In this document: positions 1 through 7,180 of the stretch, piece by piece
How positions within the stretch are numbered: the first letter of the stretch is position 1
Layout: every line of letters starts with the position of its first letter
DNA from: Clostridia bacterium
GTDB lineage: Bacteria; Bacillota; Clostridia; Oscillospirales; CAG-272
DNA: 39,333 nt
Direction: 5' to 3'
Assembly (NCBI GenBank): GCA_017461945.1
Contig: JAFTSB010000042.1
Coordinates: 1 to 39,333 of the forward strand
Notes under the pieces: model-generated
What the model saw: only the letters and a program-made list of their open reading frames with translations
Told to the model about the DNA's origin: nothing
Database searches by the model: none
Made by a program: the position numbers and the translations under genes

Positions 1-62
1 ATCACATTGGGCCCGATGATGGTAGTGGGCGGCTGTTGATGGTCAAAGTGTTCATAACTCAT
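1..62 (-). CDS. 5' end of an unidentified leftward gene (partial)
   Basis: Only the first 20 codons are in the window, beginning MSYEHFDHQQPPTTIIGPNV. The ATG at 62 has an AGGAG-type ribosome binding site at 71-76 with good spacing, and a full-consensus promoter lies upstream, so the reading is credible although the product cannot be named. A second in-frame ATG follows two codons later (55). The gene is divergent from the small Cro/CI-type regulator at 169. Confidence 0.6.
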   Translation of the reverse strand, partial: MSYEHFDHQQPPTTIIGPNV

Positions 63-94
63 TTTATAAAGCTCCTGCAATATACTCCTATATG

Positions 95-123
95 ATTATA
101 TACTCAAAAAATACAATTGTCAA
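95..123 (-). promoter_or_regulatory. Full-consensus sigma-A promoter of the leftward partial gene
   Basis: Read on the minus strand, TTGACA (118-123) and TATAAT (95-100) are separated by exactly 17 bp, so both hexamers match the consensus fully. Transcription should start near 88, about 26 nt before the ATG. The sequence TATACTC occurs directly repeated at 81-87 and 99-105 around the -10. That could be an operator for the regulator encoded next door (inference). Confidence 0.75.
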
Positions 124-168
124 TGAGATATATATTTTTTAAAATATAGAAGAAGGGAGGGTATGCAC

Positions 169-381
169 ATGGTAAAATTAACGTTAGATGTCTATTTGAA
201 GGCACATCGCATCAGTCGATATCAGCTGGCGAAAAAGGCGGAGATCGGCTACCCTATTATTGATAAATATTATAAGAATAAAGTTATGCGCTATGATAGC
301 TTTATTCTGGATCGCATCTGCAAAGCGTTGCAGTGTGATGTGGCAGACATCCTTTCGTTTGAGGACGATGCCAATCCATAA
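169..381 (+). CDS. Small Cro/CI-type helix-turn-helix regulator
   Basis: This 70-residue protein is almost entirely one XRE/Cro-CI DNA-binding domain. Residues 4-25 fit helix 1 and the first half of the HTH (LDVYLKAHRISRYQLAKKAE), followed by a recognition-helix region (GYPIIDKYYKN) and a final helix ending ICKALQCDVADILSFE, typical of single-domain XRE proteins of 65-75 residues. An ATG also occurs at 163, but the AAGGGAGG site at 153-160 is only 2 nt from it and 8 nt from 169, so 169 is preferred. No effector domain is present. It likely controls itself and/or the divergent gene at 62, but its target cannot be shown from sequence. Confidence 0.85.
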   Translation: MVKLTLDVYLKAHRISRYQLAKKAEIGYPIIDKYYKNKVMRYDSFILDRICKALQCDVADILSFEDDANP

Positions 382-418
382 AAAACCGTGGATGTGGGCC
401 ACGGTTTTTTATTTTTTT
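380..418 (+). terminator. Rho-independent terminator after the HTH gene
   Basis: CCGTGG (386-391) pairs with CCACGG (399-404). The stem is extended by A6/T6, and the T6 is followed by A and T7. It overlaps the stop codon of the small regulator. Confidence 0.85.
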
Positions 419-438
419 AAAATATTTCTAAAAAACCA

Positions 439-475
439 TTGACAAATCGTCCTATAACAGATATAATTATTTTAG
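439..475 (+). promoter_or_regulatory. Promoter and probable PerR box of the perR-rubrerythrin operon
   Basis: TTGACA (439-444) and TATAAT (462-467) are spaced by 17 bp. The -10 is embedded in a 7-1-7 near-palindrome, ATATAAT-T-ATTTTAG (461-475). It matches the known PerR box (TTATAAT-N-ATTATAA) at 11 of 14 half-site positions. A repressor bound there would cover the -10, so autoregulation by the downstream PerR-like protein is the natural inference. Confidence 0.7.
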
Positions 476-500
476 AACCATTCCAAAACGGAGGTGACCT

Positions 501-875
501 ATGACAACCAAACGTGCCGCGATTTTGCAGGTGTTGCGAGAGTCAGAAGGGCATTTGCAGCCCGATGAAATTTATCGCCGTGCCAAAGAGCTTTATCCCG
601 GTATGGTGCTGGCCACGGTATATAATAATTTGCACGCTTTGTGCGAGGCCGGCTTGATCCGCCGCGTGCGGACCGCTGACGGGGCCGATTTTTATGATAA
701 GACCCCCACCCCACACGAGCATGCTATCTGCACCTCCTGCGGCCTGATGCTGGATCTGGAGCTGGGCGACCTGCTGCAAGAGTTTGCCACCAAAACCGAT
801 CTGCCGATCCTTTCTTACGATCTGATCGTGCATACACAATGTCCCAAATGCCATGCCGAAAAGGCAGAAGCTTGA
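501..875 (+). CDS. perR: Fur-family peroxide/metal-responsive repressor, PerR-like
   Basis: This 124-residue Fur-superfamily protein is slightly short at the N-terminus. It has a winged-helix DNA-binding domain at residues 1-60 ([20 protein letters not shown], then [17 protein letters not shown]) and a C-terminal metal/dimerisation domain. The structural zinc site is seen as CTSC (about 78-81) and CPKC near the C-terminus; an HEH pair just before CTSC fits the regulatory metal site. The start has a strong GGAGGTGA site at 490-497. Coupling to rubrerythrin 23 nt downstream, with no terminator between, argues for PerR rather than Fur or Zur: PerR de-represses peroxide defence genes when its metal-site histidines are oxidised. 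The promoter carries a matching box. Confidence 0.85.
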   Translation: MTTKRAAILQVLRESEGHLQPDEIYRRAKELYPGMVLATVYNNLHALCEAGLIRRVRTADGADFYDKTPTPHEHAICTSCGLMLDLELGDLLQEFATKTDLPILSYDLIVHTQCPKCHAEKAEA

Positions 876-898
876 TTTTTATAAAGGAGTATACTACT

Positions 899-1432
899 AT
901 GGAACTGAAGGGAAGCAAAACCGAACAAAATCTGATGACTGCCTTTGCAGGCGAAAGCCAGGCACGCAACAAGTACACCTATTTTGCCAGCGTTGCGAAG
1001 AAGGAAGGATATGAGCAGATCTCCGAGATCTTCAGCAAGACCGCTGACAATGAAAAGGAGCACGCCAAAATGTGGTTCAAGCTCCTGGGTGAGCTGGGTA
1101 ACACCGCCCAGAACCTGCTTGCCGCTGCCGAGGGCGAGAACTATGAGTGGACCGATATGTACGACACCTTTGCCAAAGAGGCCGAGGAGGAGGGCTTTGC
1201 CGATATCGCCGCCAAGTTCCGTGCCGTTGCCGCCATCGAGCGCAGTCATGAGGAGCGTTATCGCGCCCTGCTGAACAACGTGGAAATGCAGACCGTGTTC
1301 AGCAAGAGCGAGGAGACCATGTGGGAGTGCCGTAATTGCGGCCATCTGGTGATGGGCAAAAAGGCTCCCGAAACCTGCCCCGTTTGCGCACATCCTCGCA
1401 GCTATTTCGAGGTTCGCAAGGTCAATTATTGA
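899..1432 (+). CDS. rbr: Rubrerythrin
   Basis: This 177-residue non-haem iron protein reduces hydrogen peroxide in anaerobes. The N-terminal ferritin-like four-helix domain carries the di-iron ligands in [12 protein letters not shown] (about 19-30), EKEH, EEEGF and ERSHEERY. The C-terminal rubredoxin-like domain shows paired CRNCG and CPVC motifs (about residues 142-161) that bind one iron. The start at 899 follows AAGGAG (884-889) with 9 nt spacing; the reading frame is open further upstream, but that would overlap perR. It lies 23 nt after the PerR-like gene and very probably shares its transcript, so it should be induced by peroxide. The following terminator closes the operon. Length and domain order are those of a standard rubrerythrin. 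Confidence 0.95.
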   Translation: MELKGSKTEQNLMTAFAGESQARNKYTYFASVAKKEGYEQISEIFSKTADNEKEHAKMWFKLLGELGNTAQNLLAAAEGENYEWTDMYDTFAKEAEEEGFADIAAKFRAVAAIERSHEERYRALLNNVEMQTVFSKSEETMWECRNCGHLVMGKKAPETCPVCAHPRSYFEVRKVNY

Positions 1433-1446
1433 TCCCCAACCATTAA

Positions 1447-1480
1447 CCGCCTGTGGCAAAGCCACAGGCGGTTTTTGTTG
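1447..1480 (+). terminator. Terminator of the perR-rbr operon
   Basis: CCGCCTGTGGC (1447-1457), loop AAA, GCCACAGGCGG (1461-1471), then TTTTTGTT. The 11-bp stem is perfect. Confidence 0.9.
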
Positions 1481-1554
1481 TATCCACAAATAAACCTCCG
1501 GCTATGCCTTGTAGGGAGGCTCTTGTTACATTGTCGCTAAAGTTAAGATCTGAA

Positions 1555-1943
1555 GTGCGTTTGACGCACCGCGGGGAGCAGAGGGCTTTGTCCGCATCTG
1601 CAAAACCACCCGTTTGACGGGTGGATTATTATTTGTAGCTTTCGCGAAAATAGACCACCTGAGGTGGAAATGCTTTAGCCATAGGCTCTCCCTATGGGAG
1701 AGCTCCCGCGATAGCGGGTGAGAGGGAGCCCTCTCCGTCGGCACCGCCGCCACCTCTCCCAAAGGGCGAGGCTTTGTCGGGTTTTCGACGATGGTGCGCC
1801 AATTGCTATGGATGTGTTTTTGATACATCGTGAAATGTGGGCGACATCATAGCCTTGAAGGATGGGTGCAAACCACGCGCGAAGCGCGTGGTTTTGACTG
1901 CGTCGGAGCGGCCCCTGACTGCTTTGAAAGCATGGATGCTTTC
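1555..1943. repeat. Hairpin-rich interspersed element in a 580-bp gene-free spacer
   Basis: No credible gene lies between 1433 and 2065. The spacer contains a run of short perfect stem-loops with tiny loops: GTGCGT-TTG-ACGCAC (1555-1569), CCACCCGT-TTG-ACGGGTGG (1606-1624), CCACC-TGA-GGTGG (1655-1667), GCTCTCCC-TAT-GGGAGAGC (1685-1703), CCCGC-GATA-GCGGG (1705-1718), CCACGCGC-GAA-GCGCGTGG (1873-1891) and GAAAGCAT-GG-ATGCTTTC (1926-1943). Looser ones lie at 1776-1789 and 1811-1829. Open frames across it are low-complexity and antisense-like and are not called. It resembles the multi-hairpin interspersed repeats common in Clostridia genomes; its function is unknown. Confidence 0.6.
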
Positions 1944-2064
1944 GGGGGAACTGTTTGCTCCGTTGGGTTTCCTTAACAAAACACAAACATTTCACAAAAC
2001 TTTTAGAAATAGGAGTACACTATATTATAACAGTAAAATCCGATACGATAGCTTGGAGGACGGT

Positions 2065-3630
2065 ATGAAGAAAACCATTGCGTATAATGTCAATGGCAAA
2101 ACGGTTGAACGGCAGTATAGCTATATCCCCGTGCGCTATATCATCGCCGTTTTGCTGACCATTCTGGAGGTGCTGGCCATCATCGGCATTGTGGTGGCCC
2201 TTTGCTATTACGTTCCTTATTTTTATGTGGCGGCATTCGTCACCGAGGTTTTTTGTGTGGTGGGTATCATCGCCTCGGATGACAACCCCGATTATAAGGT
2301 GCCGTGGCTGCTGTTTGTGCTGATTTTGCCCATTGCCGGCTTTATGCTTTACTTTATTTTTTATTCACGCAAGCTGCAAAAAAAGCTGCTGCAGCGCTTG
2401 GCAGAGCTAAAGCAAAGTGCTTATACCAAAAAAGAGCCCTCCTTGCTGGGGGAGCTGCACGAAAAAAATCCCGTGGCGGCTTCTCAGGCGCGAATGTTGA
2501 CCCGTATTGCCGGCACCGATGTGTTTACCCATACGGCACAAACCTATTTTTCCTTGGGTGAGGAAATGTTTGCCGCTATGCTCCCCGATCTGGAGCAGGC
2601 CGAGCGTTTTATTTTTATGGAGTATTTCATCATTGAAGAAGGGGAGTTCTGGAATTCGATTCTGGAGGTGCTAAAGCGCAAGGCGGCCGCTGGGGTCAAC
2701 GTCCGTGTGATCTATGACGATATCGGATGCATGAACACCCTACCCGGCAATTATGCCAAGACCCTGCGCAGCTTTGGCATCGAGGCCGCTCCCTTTTCCC
2801 GCTTGCGCGGAAATGCCGATAGCGAATTCAACAACCGCAGTCACCGCAAGATTCTGGTGATCGATGGCAAGATCGGCTATACGGGTGGTGTGAATATTGC
2901 CGACGAGTATATCAATAAGGTGGTGCGGTTTGGCCATTGGAAGGATACGGGCATCCGTCTCACGGGCGAGGCCGTCTGGGAGCTGACACGTCTGTTTTTG
3001 ACCGACTACGGTATGAGCGTGAAAAAAATGTCCGACCTGCCAAGCGATCTGTATCCCGCTTGTGGCGAGGCAACAGCCGGTGGTTATGTCATTCCCTTTG
3101 GCGATGGTCCGCGCCCCTTGTACCAGCGTGGGGTAGGGCAGAGCGTTATCAGCAATCTGCTCAATGGCGCCACCGATTATGTGTATATGACCACCCCCTA
3201 TCTTATCATTGATAACGATATGTGCCAAAGCATTGAGAACGCTGCCTTGCGTGGGGTGGATGTGCGCATCATTGTGCCGCACATCCCCGACAAAAAGTTG
3301 GTGTTTGGTATGACCCAAAGCTTTTATCCGCGCTTGCTTCGGGCGGGCGTACGCATTTATGAGTACAAGCCCGGCTTTATTCACGCCAAATCCTACGTGG
3401 CCGATGGAAAATACGCGATGATCGGCACCATCAATCTGGATTATCGCAGCTTGGTACATCACTTTGAAAACGGTGTTTGGATGTACGAGTGTGACTGCAT
3501 CCGGGAGATCAAAAAGGATCTGGACGATACGCTGGCGCAATGTGTGGAGATCCAGCCTCAAATGCTGAAGAGAGGGCTCCTGCGGCGGATGCTACGGGCT
3601 GTAGTACGTATTTTTGCACCAATGCTGTAA
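2065..3630 (+). CDS. cls: Cardiolipin synthase, phospholipase-D family
   Basis: This 521-residue membrane enzyme condenses two phosphatidylglycerol molecules to cardiolipin and glycerol. The N-terminus has two to three transmembrane helices (about residues 23-45, 50-70 and 80-99), followed by two PLD catalytic domains. Both HKD motifs are complete: H260-x-K262 with D267 and GGVN, and H440-x-K442 with D447 and GTINLD. The frame is open back to 1837, but the start at 2065 is preferred because it has TTGGAGG upstream and the typical hydrophobic N-terminus; the upstream codons run through the hairpin element. It is followed by a set of small membrane-protein genes and shares an upstream AACATTTCACAAA motif with the next gene, suggesting membrane-stress control (inference). 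Confidence 0.93.
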   Translation: MKKTIAYNVNGKTVERQYSYIPVRYIIAVLLTILEVLAIIGIVVALCYYVPYFYVAAFVTEVFCVVGIIASDDNPDYKVPWLLFVLILPIAGFMLYFIFYSRKLQKKLLQRLAELKQSAYTKKEPSLLGELHEKNPVAASQARMLTRIAGTDVFTHTAQTYFSLGEEMFAAMLPDLEQAERFIFMEYFIIEEGEFWNSILEVLKRKAAAGVNVRVIYDDIGCMNTLPGNYAKTLRSFGIEAAPFSRLRGNADSEFNNRSHRKILVIDGKIGYTGGVNIADEYINKVVRFGHWKDTGIRLTGEAVWELTRLFLTDYGMSVKKMSDLPSDLYPACGEATAGGYVIPFGDGPRPLYQRGVGQSVISNLLNGATDYVYMTTPYLIIDNDMCQSIENAALRGVDVRIIVPHIPDKKLVFGMTQSFYPRLLRAGVRIYEYKPGFIHAKSYVADGKYAMIGTINLDYRSLVHHFENGVWMYECDCIREIKKDLDDTLAQCVEIQPQMLKRGLLRRMLRAVVRIFAPML

Positions 3631-3644
3631 TAAAAATGTTTTTT

Positions 3645-3657
3645 AACATTTCGCAAA
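3645..3657 (+). promoter_or_regulatory. AACATTTCGCAAA motif shared with the cls upstream region
   Basis: AACATTTCGCAAA here and AACATTTCACAAA at 1986-1998 upstream of cardiolipin synthase match at 12 of 13 positions. A shorter copy, AACATTTGTG, sits at 4491-4500 just upstream of the response-regulator promoter. A common regulator site is possible, but no footprint or conservation data support it here. Confidence 0.35.
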
Positions 3658-3752
3658 CAATTTAAAAGCAAATCTCAAAAAAATGGGCGGTACAATACAG
3701 TCACAACATGAAAAAGGGCAACGCCCACACAACGAAAAGGAGATTTGAGCAT

Positions 3753-4118
3753 ATGAACCACAACGATCAGCAATTTGCAGCACAAAACATTCGCGCACAG
3801 TATATGGAAAAGCAGTCCACCGAGCTGGATGCTCTCCGCGAACTGGATGCCAAGGTCAAGCGCCCGGCAAACATTTTTGCTTATGTATTCGGCAGCATCG
3901 GTGCCATTGTGATGGGCGCAGGTATGAGTCTGGTGATGACAGATATCGGTGCCACGTTGGGCCTGGCCTCGGCTATGGTGCCCGGTATTGCCATTGGCGT
4001 GGTCGGCTTGGCAATGGCATTGGTGACCTATCCCATTTACAAGCGCTTGCTGCAGGGCCGCAAAAAGAAATACGCCCCCCAGATCCTGGAGCTGAGCGAC
4101 AAGATCGTCAATCTATAA
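3753..4118 (+). CDS. Small two-helix membrane protein (paralogue of the 7161 gene)
   Basis: This 121-residue protein has a charged N-terminal helix (residues 1-45), two hydrophobic segments (about 47-72 and 77-97), the signature GAGMSLVMTDIG between them, and a short basic C-terminal tail (YPIYKRLLQGRKKKYAPQIL, then ELSDKIVNL). The start at 3753 has AAAAGGAG (3735-3742) at 10 nt; an earlier in-frame ATG at 3708 lacks such a site. It is clearly paralogous to the protein at 7161-7562, matching through MSL-MTD-GA, YPIY and the PEIL/PQIL ends. Related clostridial proteins are sometimes labelled dihydropteridine reductase, but nothing seen here supports an enzyme. Function unknown; probably in the membrane. 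Followed 35 nt later by the 4154 gene. Confidence 0.8.
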   Translation: MNHNDQQFAAQNIRAQYMEKQSTELDALRELDAKVKRPANIFAYVFGSIGAIVMGAGMSLVMTDIGATLGLASAMVPGIAIGVVGLAMALVTYPIYKRLLQGRKKKYAPQILELSDKIVNL

Positions 4119-4153
4119 AACACAAATACGAATAGACGAAAAGGAGAACAGTT

Positions 4154-4414
4154 ATGGGAATCAAGAGCTTTTTTAAGAACGCATTTTCGGATATGAAAAA
4201 GAGTGCCAAGGCACAACACGAGGTCGATAAGGCCAACCTCAATGCCGCCAAGGCAGAGTCCAAGGCCCAGTGGGAGGAGGCCAAGGCTATGGGCGATCCC
4301 AAGAGACGCGATGCTGTGATGCAGGCACAAAGAGATGAGCAGATCGCCAAGGCCGAGGAGCGCAAGGCTGCCGCCGAGGCTCGCATCGCCGCTGCCCAGA
4401 ACCCCAAGCAGTAA
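4154..4414 (+). CDS. Small charged helical protein of unknown function
   Basis: This 86-residue protein is dominated by alanine, lysine, glutamate and glutamine, and is predicted to be one long helix or coiled coil from about residue 15 on. The short amphipathic N-terminus MGIKSFFKNAFSDMKK might lie on the membrane. There are no cysteines and no recognisable family motif. An AAAAGGAG site lies 7 nt before the start. It sits 35 nt after the two-helix membrane gene and before a terminator, so the two form a bicistronic unit. A structural or stress role beside the membrane protein is only a guess. Confidence 0.75.
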   Translation: MGIKSFFKNAFSDMKKSAKAQHEVDKANLNAAKAESKAQWEEAKAMGDPKRRDAVMQAQRDEQIAKAEERKAAAEARIAAAQNPKQ

Positions 4415-4422
4415 AAAATAAG

Positions 4423-4461
4423 TATAGCACATCTGTCAAATGGGAGATGTGCTATATTTTT
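4423..4461 (+). terminator. Terminator after the small-protein operon
   Basis: TATAGCACATCT (4423-4434) pairs perfectly with AGATGTGCTATA (4445-4456) and is followed by TTTTTAAAT. Confidence 0.85.
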
Positions 4462-4499
4462 AAATAATAGCATCGCGCAAACAAAACGTTAACATTTGT

Positions 4500-4517
4500 G
4501 TGTTATAATGATAACAC
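4500..4517 (+). promoter_or_regulatory. Extended -10 promoter with overlapping inverted repeat (response-regulator operon)
   Basis: TGT-TATAAT (4501-4509) forms an extended -10 with no good -35. The perfect inverted repeat GTGTTAT-AATG-ATAACAC (4500-4517) overlaps it, and AACATTT sits just upstream at 4491. A weak -35 plus an operator over the -10 is the layout of a regulated promoter, possibly autoregulated by the encoded response regulator. Confidence 0.6.
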
Positions 4518-4540
4518 TTCAGATCATGGAGGGAAACGGT

Positions 4541-5212
4541 ATGTTTAAAATTTTGGTGGTAGAGGACGATCGGGATCTCAACCGCAGCGTTTGCTCGTTT
4601 TTGAACAACAGCGGCTATGAGGCCACAGGGTGCCTGGATGCCGAGCGGGCCTATGACGAAATGTATAAAACCACCTTTGACCTGATCGTGTCGGATATTA
4701 TGATGCCCCGTATCGACGGCTTTGAGTTTGCCAAGACCGTGCGCTCGCTGAACAGCGAGATCCCGATTTTGTTTATGACTGCCCGTGACGATTTTGCCTC
4801 CAAGCAGCGGGGCTTTCGGGTGGGGATTGACGATTATATGGTCAAGCCCATTGATTTGGACGAGCTGTTTTTGCGCATTGGTGCGCTGCTGCGCCGTGCC
4901 AAAATCGCCTCCAGTCGTCGGCTGCAGGTGGGGAGCTTCATCATGGATGCCGATGAGCGCTCCGCAACCCTGAACGGTGAAGAAATTTCACTAACGGTAC
5001 GCGAATTTGACCTGCTTTACAAGCTGTTGTCCTATCCCAAAAAGACCTTTACCCGCACCCAGCTCATGGATGAGTTCTGGGATGTGGACAGCTCCTCGGG
5101 CACGCGCACGGTGGATGTGTATATGACCAAGCTGCGCGCCAAGCTGGCCGATTGTACCGACTTTGAAATTGTAACGGTCCACGGCCTTGGCTATAAGGCG
5201 GTGATCAAATGA
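4541..5212 (+). CDS. OmpR/PhoB-family response regulator
   Basis: This 223-residue protein has a receiver domain (1-118) with acidic pocket E8-D9-D10, phospho-acceptor D52 (VSDIMMP), T80 and K102 (VKPID), followed by a winged-helix DNA-binding domain (about 125-223) with VREFDLLYKLL, RTQLMDEFW, TRTVDVYMTKLRAKL and VHGLGYKA. The start at 4541 follows GGAGGG; an earlier in-frame ATG at 4496 lies at the promoter and is unlikely. Its last four bases overlap the start of the histidine kinase (ATGA), so the pair is translationally coupled. Probable targets are its own promoter and the nearby membrane genes (inference from a shared motif). Confidence 0.93.
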   Translation: MFKILVVEDDRDLNRSVCSFLNNSGYEATGCLDAERAYDEMYKTTFDLIVSDIMMPRIDGFEFAKTVRSLNSEIPILFMTARDDFASKQRGFRVGIDDYMVKPIDLDELFLRIGALLRRAKIASSRRLQVGSFIMDADERSATLNGEEISLTVREFDLLYKLLSYPKKTFTRTQLMDEFWDVDSSSGTRTVDVYMTKLRAKLADCTDFEIVTVHGLGYKAVIK

Positions 5213-6282
5213 GCGAAAAACGCTATGGGCGCGCGATCCTGCGCGCCATCGGGCATTACATCACTTTTTTTGTGCCCGTGGCCTTTGTGATCACCTGCTG
5301 CCTGATGCTGTTCGTCACCGCGCTTTCCCGCAGCCTTGCCATCGAGCTGACCTCCGAAAACATTTCGGTTGCCGCCAAAATGACGCTGGTAAATGTGTTG
5401 CTCATCAGCCTGCTTTTTTCGGTGATCGACGCTCTGCGCCGCAAGTGGACGGTGGATCGCCCCGTGCGACAGATCACCGCGGCGGCCGAACGTATGATTC
5501 AGGGCGACTTCAGCGTCCGTATTCCCACGGTCAGTAAATTTGCCTCCGATGAAAAATTCAACGAGATCATCGAGTGCATCAATCAAATGGCACAGGAGCT
5601 TTCGGGTGTAGAGACCCTGCGCACCGATTTCATTGCCAACGTTTCTCACGAAATGAAAACGCCGCTTACCGTTATTCAGAACTACGGCACCATGCTGCAG
5701 GCTCCGGGGCTCTCGGAGGAAAAGCGCTTGGAGTATGCCAAGGCGGTTACCGATGCCTCCCGGCGGCTGACCCATATGATGACCAATATTCTAAAGCTCA
5801 ATCGGCTGGAAAACCAGCAGATCTATCCCAAGGCCGAGGCCTTTGACCTTGGCGAGCAGCTTTGCGAGTGCCTCTTGCAGTACGAGCATGTATGGGAGCG
5901 AGAGGGTATTGAGATCGAAACCGATATTGCCGAGGGCGTGACCGTTTGCGCCGATGCCGAGCTGCTTTCGCTGGTGTGGAGCAATCTGCTTTCCAATGCC
6001 TTTAAGTTTACTCCTGCCGGCGGTGCCGTCCGCGTCAGCCTGCAGGCCACCGACAAGCACGCCGTGGTGCAGGTCAGCGATACCGGCTGTGGCATGACGC
6101 CTCAGGTGGGCGCCCATATTTTTGAAAAGTTTTATCAGGGCGACACCTCCCGTGCCACCCACGGCAACGGTCTTGGTCTGGCGCTGGTCAAGCGCGTGGT
6201 GGATATTCTGCAGGGCGAGATCGGGGTAGAGAGTGTGCCCGGCGAGGGCAGCACCTTTACCGTTACCATTGGGAGAGGCTGA
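5209..6282 (+). CDS. Sensor histidine kinase of the two-component pair
   Basis: This 357-residue membrane kinase has two transmembrane helices (about 15-38 and 58-78) separated by only about 20 residues, so it has almost no extracellular sensor and probably senses the membrane or a partner protein. A HAMP-like linker follows (about 80-130), then HisKA with H147 in SHEMKTPL, and an HATPase domain with N-box N263 (NLLSNAFKF), G1 DTGCGM (291-296), F-box FEKFYQGD and G2 GNGLGLAL (319-326). All catalytic motifs are intact. The next gene starts two bases after its stop, so the membrane protein at 6284 is likely its accessory or sensor. Confidence 0.93.
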   Translation: MSEKRYGRAILRAIGHYITFFVPVAFVITCCLMLFVTALSRSLAIELTSENISVAAKMTLVNVLLISLLFSVIDALRRKWTVDRPVRQITAAAERMIQGDFSVRIPTVSKFASDEKFNEIIECINQMAQELSGVETLRTDFIANVSHEMKTPLTVIQNYGTMLQAPGLSEEKRLEYAKAVTDASRRLTHMMTNILKLNRLENQQIYPKAEAFDLGEQLCECLLQYEHVWEREGIEIETDIAEGVTVCADAELLSLVWSNLLSNAFKFTPAGGAVRVSLQATDKHAVVQVSDTGCGMTPQVGAHIFEKFYQGDTSRATHGNGLGLALVKRVVDILQGEIGVESVPGEGSTFTVTIGRG

Positions 6283-6283
6283 T

Positions 6284-7180
6284 ATGGCAGGCTTTGGCAA
6301 GGGGATAAGAGCGTTGTTGTATCCCCCCATCGTGCTTTTGTGGCTGCTGACTCCCACAGCTATGGCGGGGCTTATCCTGACCTTCACTGTGGCACAGGAT
6401 AACACGGTCGCGGCCTGCGTGTGCTATGTGTTAGCGGCCTATGTGCTGACGACGTGGTGCTGCAGGATCCCGCGCATCGTGCACTTTTTTCGCACGTTAC
6501 GGCACCAAAATCCCTTGGTAAAGCGATGGGTGGAGGACGTACGCTTTCGGATGAACGTCTCCCTTTACGGCTCGCTTTTTTGGAACGGTGCTTACGGCTT
6601 TCTGCAGCTGTGGCTGGCCGTTGTAAACCGATCCTTTTGGTACTATTCCTTGGCGTGCTATTACGTGCTGATCGCCGTGATGCGCTTTTTTCTGCTGCGG
6701 TACGTTCAGTGTCACCGCCCGGGTGAGCAAATGACGCTGGAACTGAAAAAATACCGCACCTGCGGTTGGATTTTACTTTTGATGAATCTGACCCTTGCGC
6801 TGATGGTGTTTTTTATGGTGTACTGGAACAGGAGCTTTGTGCATCATCCCATCGTGACCATTGCGATGGCAGCATATACCTTTACGGCCTTTACGGTAGC
6901 CATTGTGGACCTGGTGCGCTATCGTGCCTATCACAGCCCTGCGTATGCGGCAGTCAAAACCGTTCGTCTTGTGGCTGCTTGTGTTTCGATGTTGACCTTG
7001 GAAAGTGCGATGCTGAATGCCTTTGGGGCAGAGACCGATGCCCTGACGCGCCAAGGCCTGCAGGCCGCCACAGGTGCCGCCGTTACGGCTTTTACCGTTA
7101 CCGTTGCTATTTTTATGATCGTTCGGGCCTCGCGTGCCCTGAAAAATAAGGAGCAAACAGATGGACAACAACCAGAATAA
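6284..7180 (+). CDS. Multi-pass membrane protein coupled to the histidine kinase
   Basis: This 298-residue protein is almost entirely hydrophobic, with about eight predicted transmembrane segments and short basic loops. No family motif is recognised. The start at 6284 (MAGFGKGIRALLYPP) has GGGAGAGG 6 nt upstream and lies directly after the kinase stop; upstream in-frame codons belong to the kinase gene. The downstream gene overlaps its last 20 bases. Being wedged between a kinase without a sensor domain and a small two-helix protein suggests an accessory sensing or transport-like role; this is inference. Confidence 0.75.
   Translation: MAGFGKGIRALLYPPIVLLWLLTPTAMAGLILTFTVAQDNTVAACVCYVLAAYVLTTWCCRIPRIVHFFRTLRHQNPLVKRWVEDVRFRMNVSLYGSLFWNGAYGFLQLWLAVVNRSFWYYSLACYYVLIAVMRFFLLRYVQCHRPGEQMTLELKKYRTCGWILLLMNLTLALMVFFMVYWNRSFVHHPIVTIAMAAYTFTAFTVAIVDLVRYRAYHSPAYAAVKTVRLVAACVSMLTLESAMLNAFGAETDALTRQGLQAATGAAVTAFTVTVAIFMIVRASRALKNKEQTDGQQPE

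Noticed and set aside
1837-2064. N-terminal extension of cardiolipin synthase in the same frame
   Set aside because: The extension runs through the hairpin element and lacks a ribosome binding site. The start at 2065 has TTGGAGG and the normal N-terminal membrane segment.
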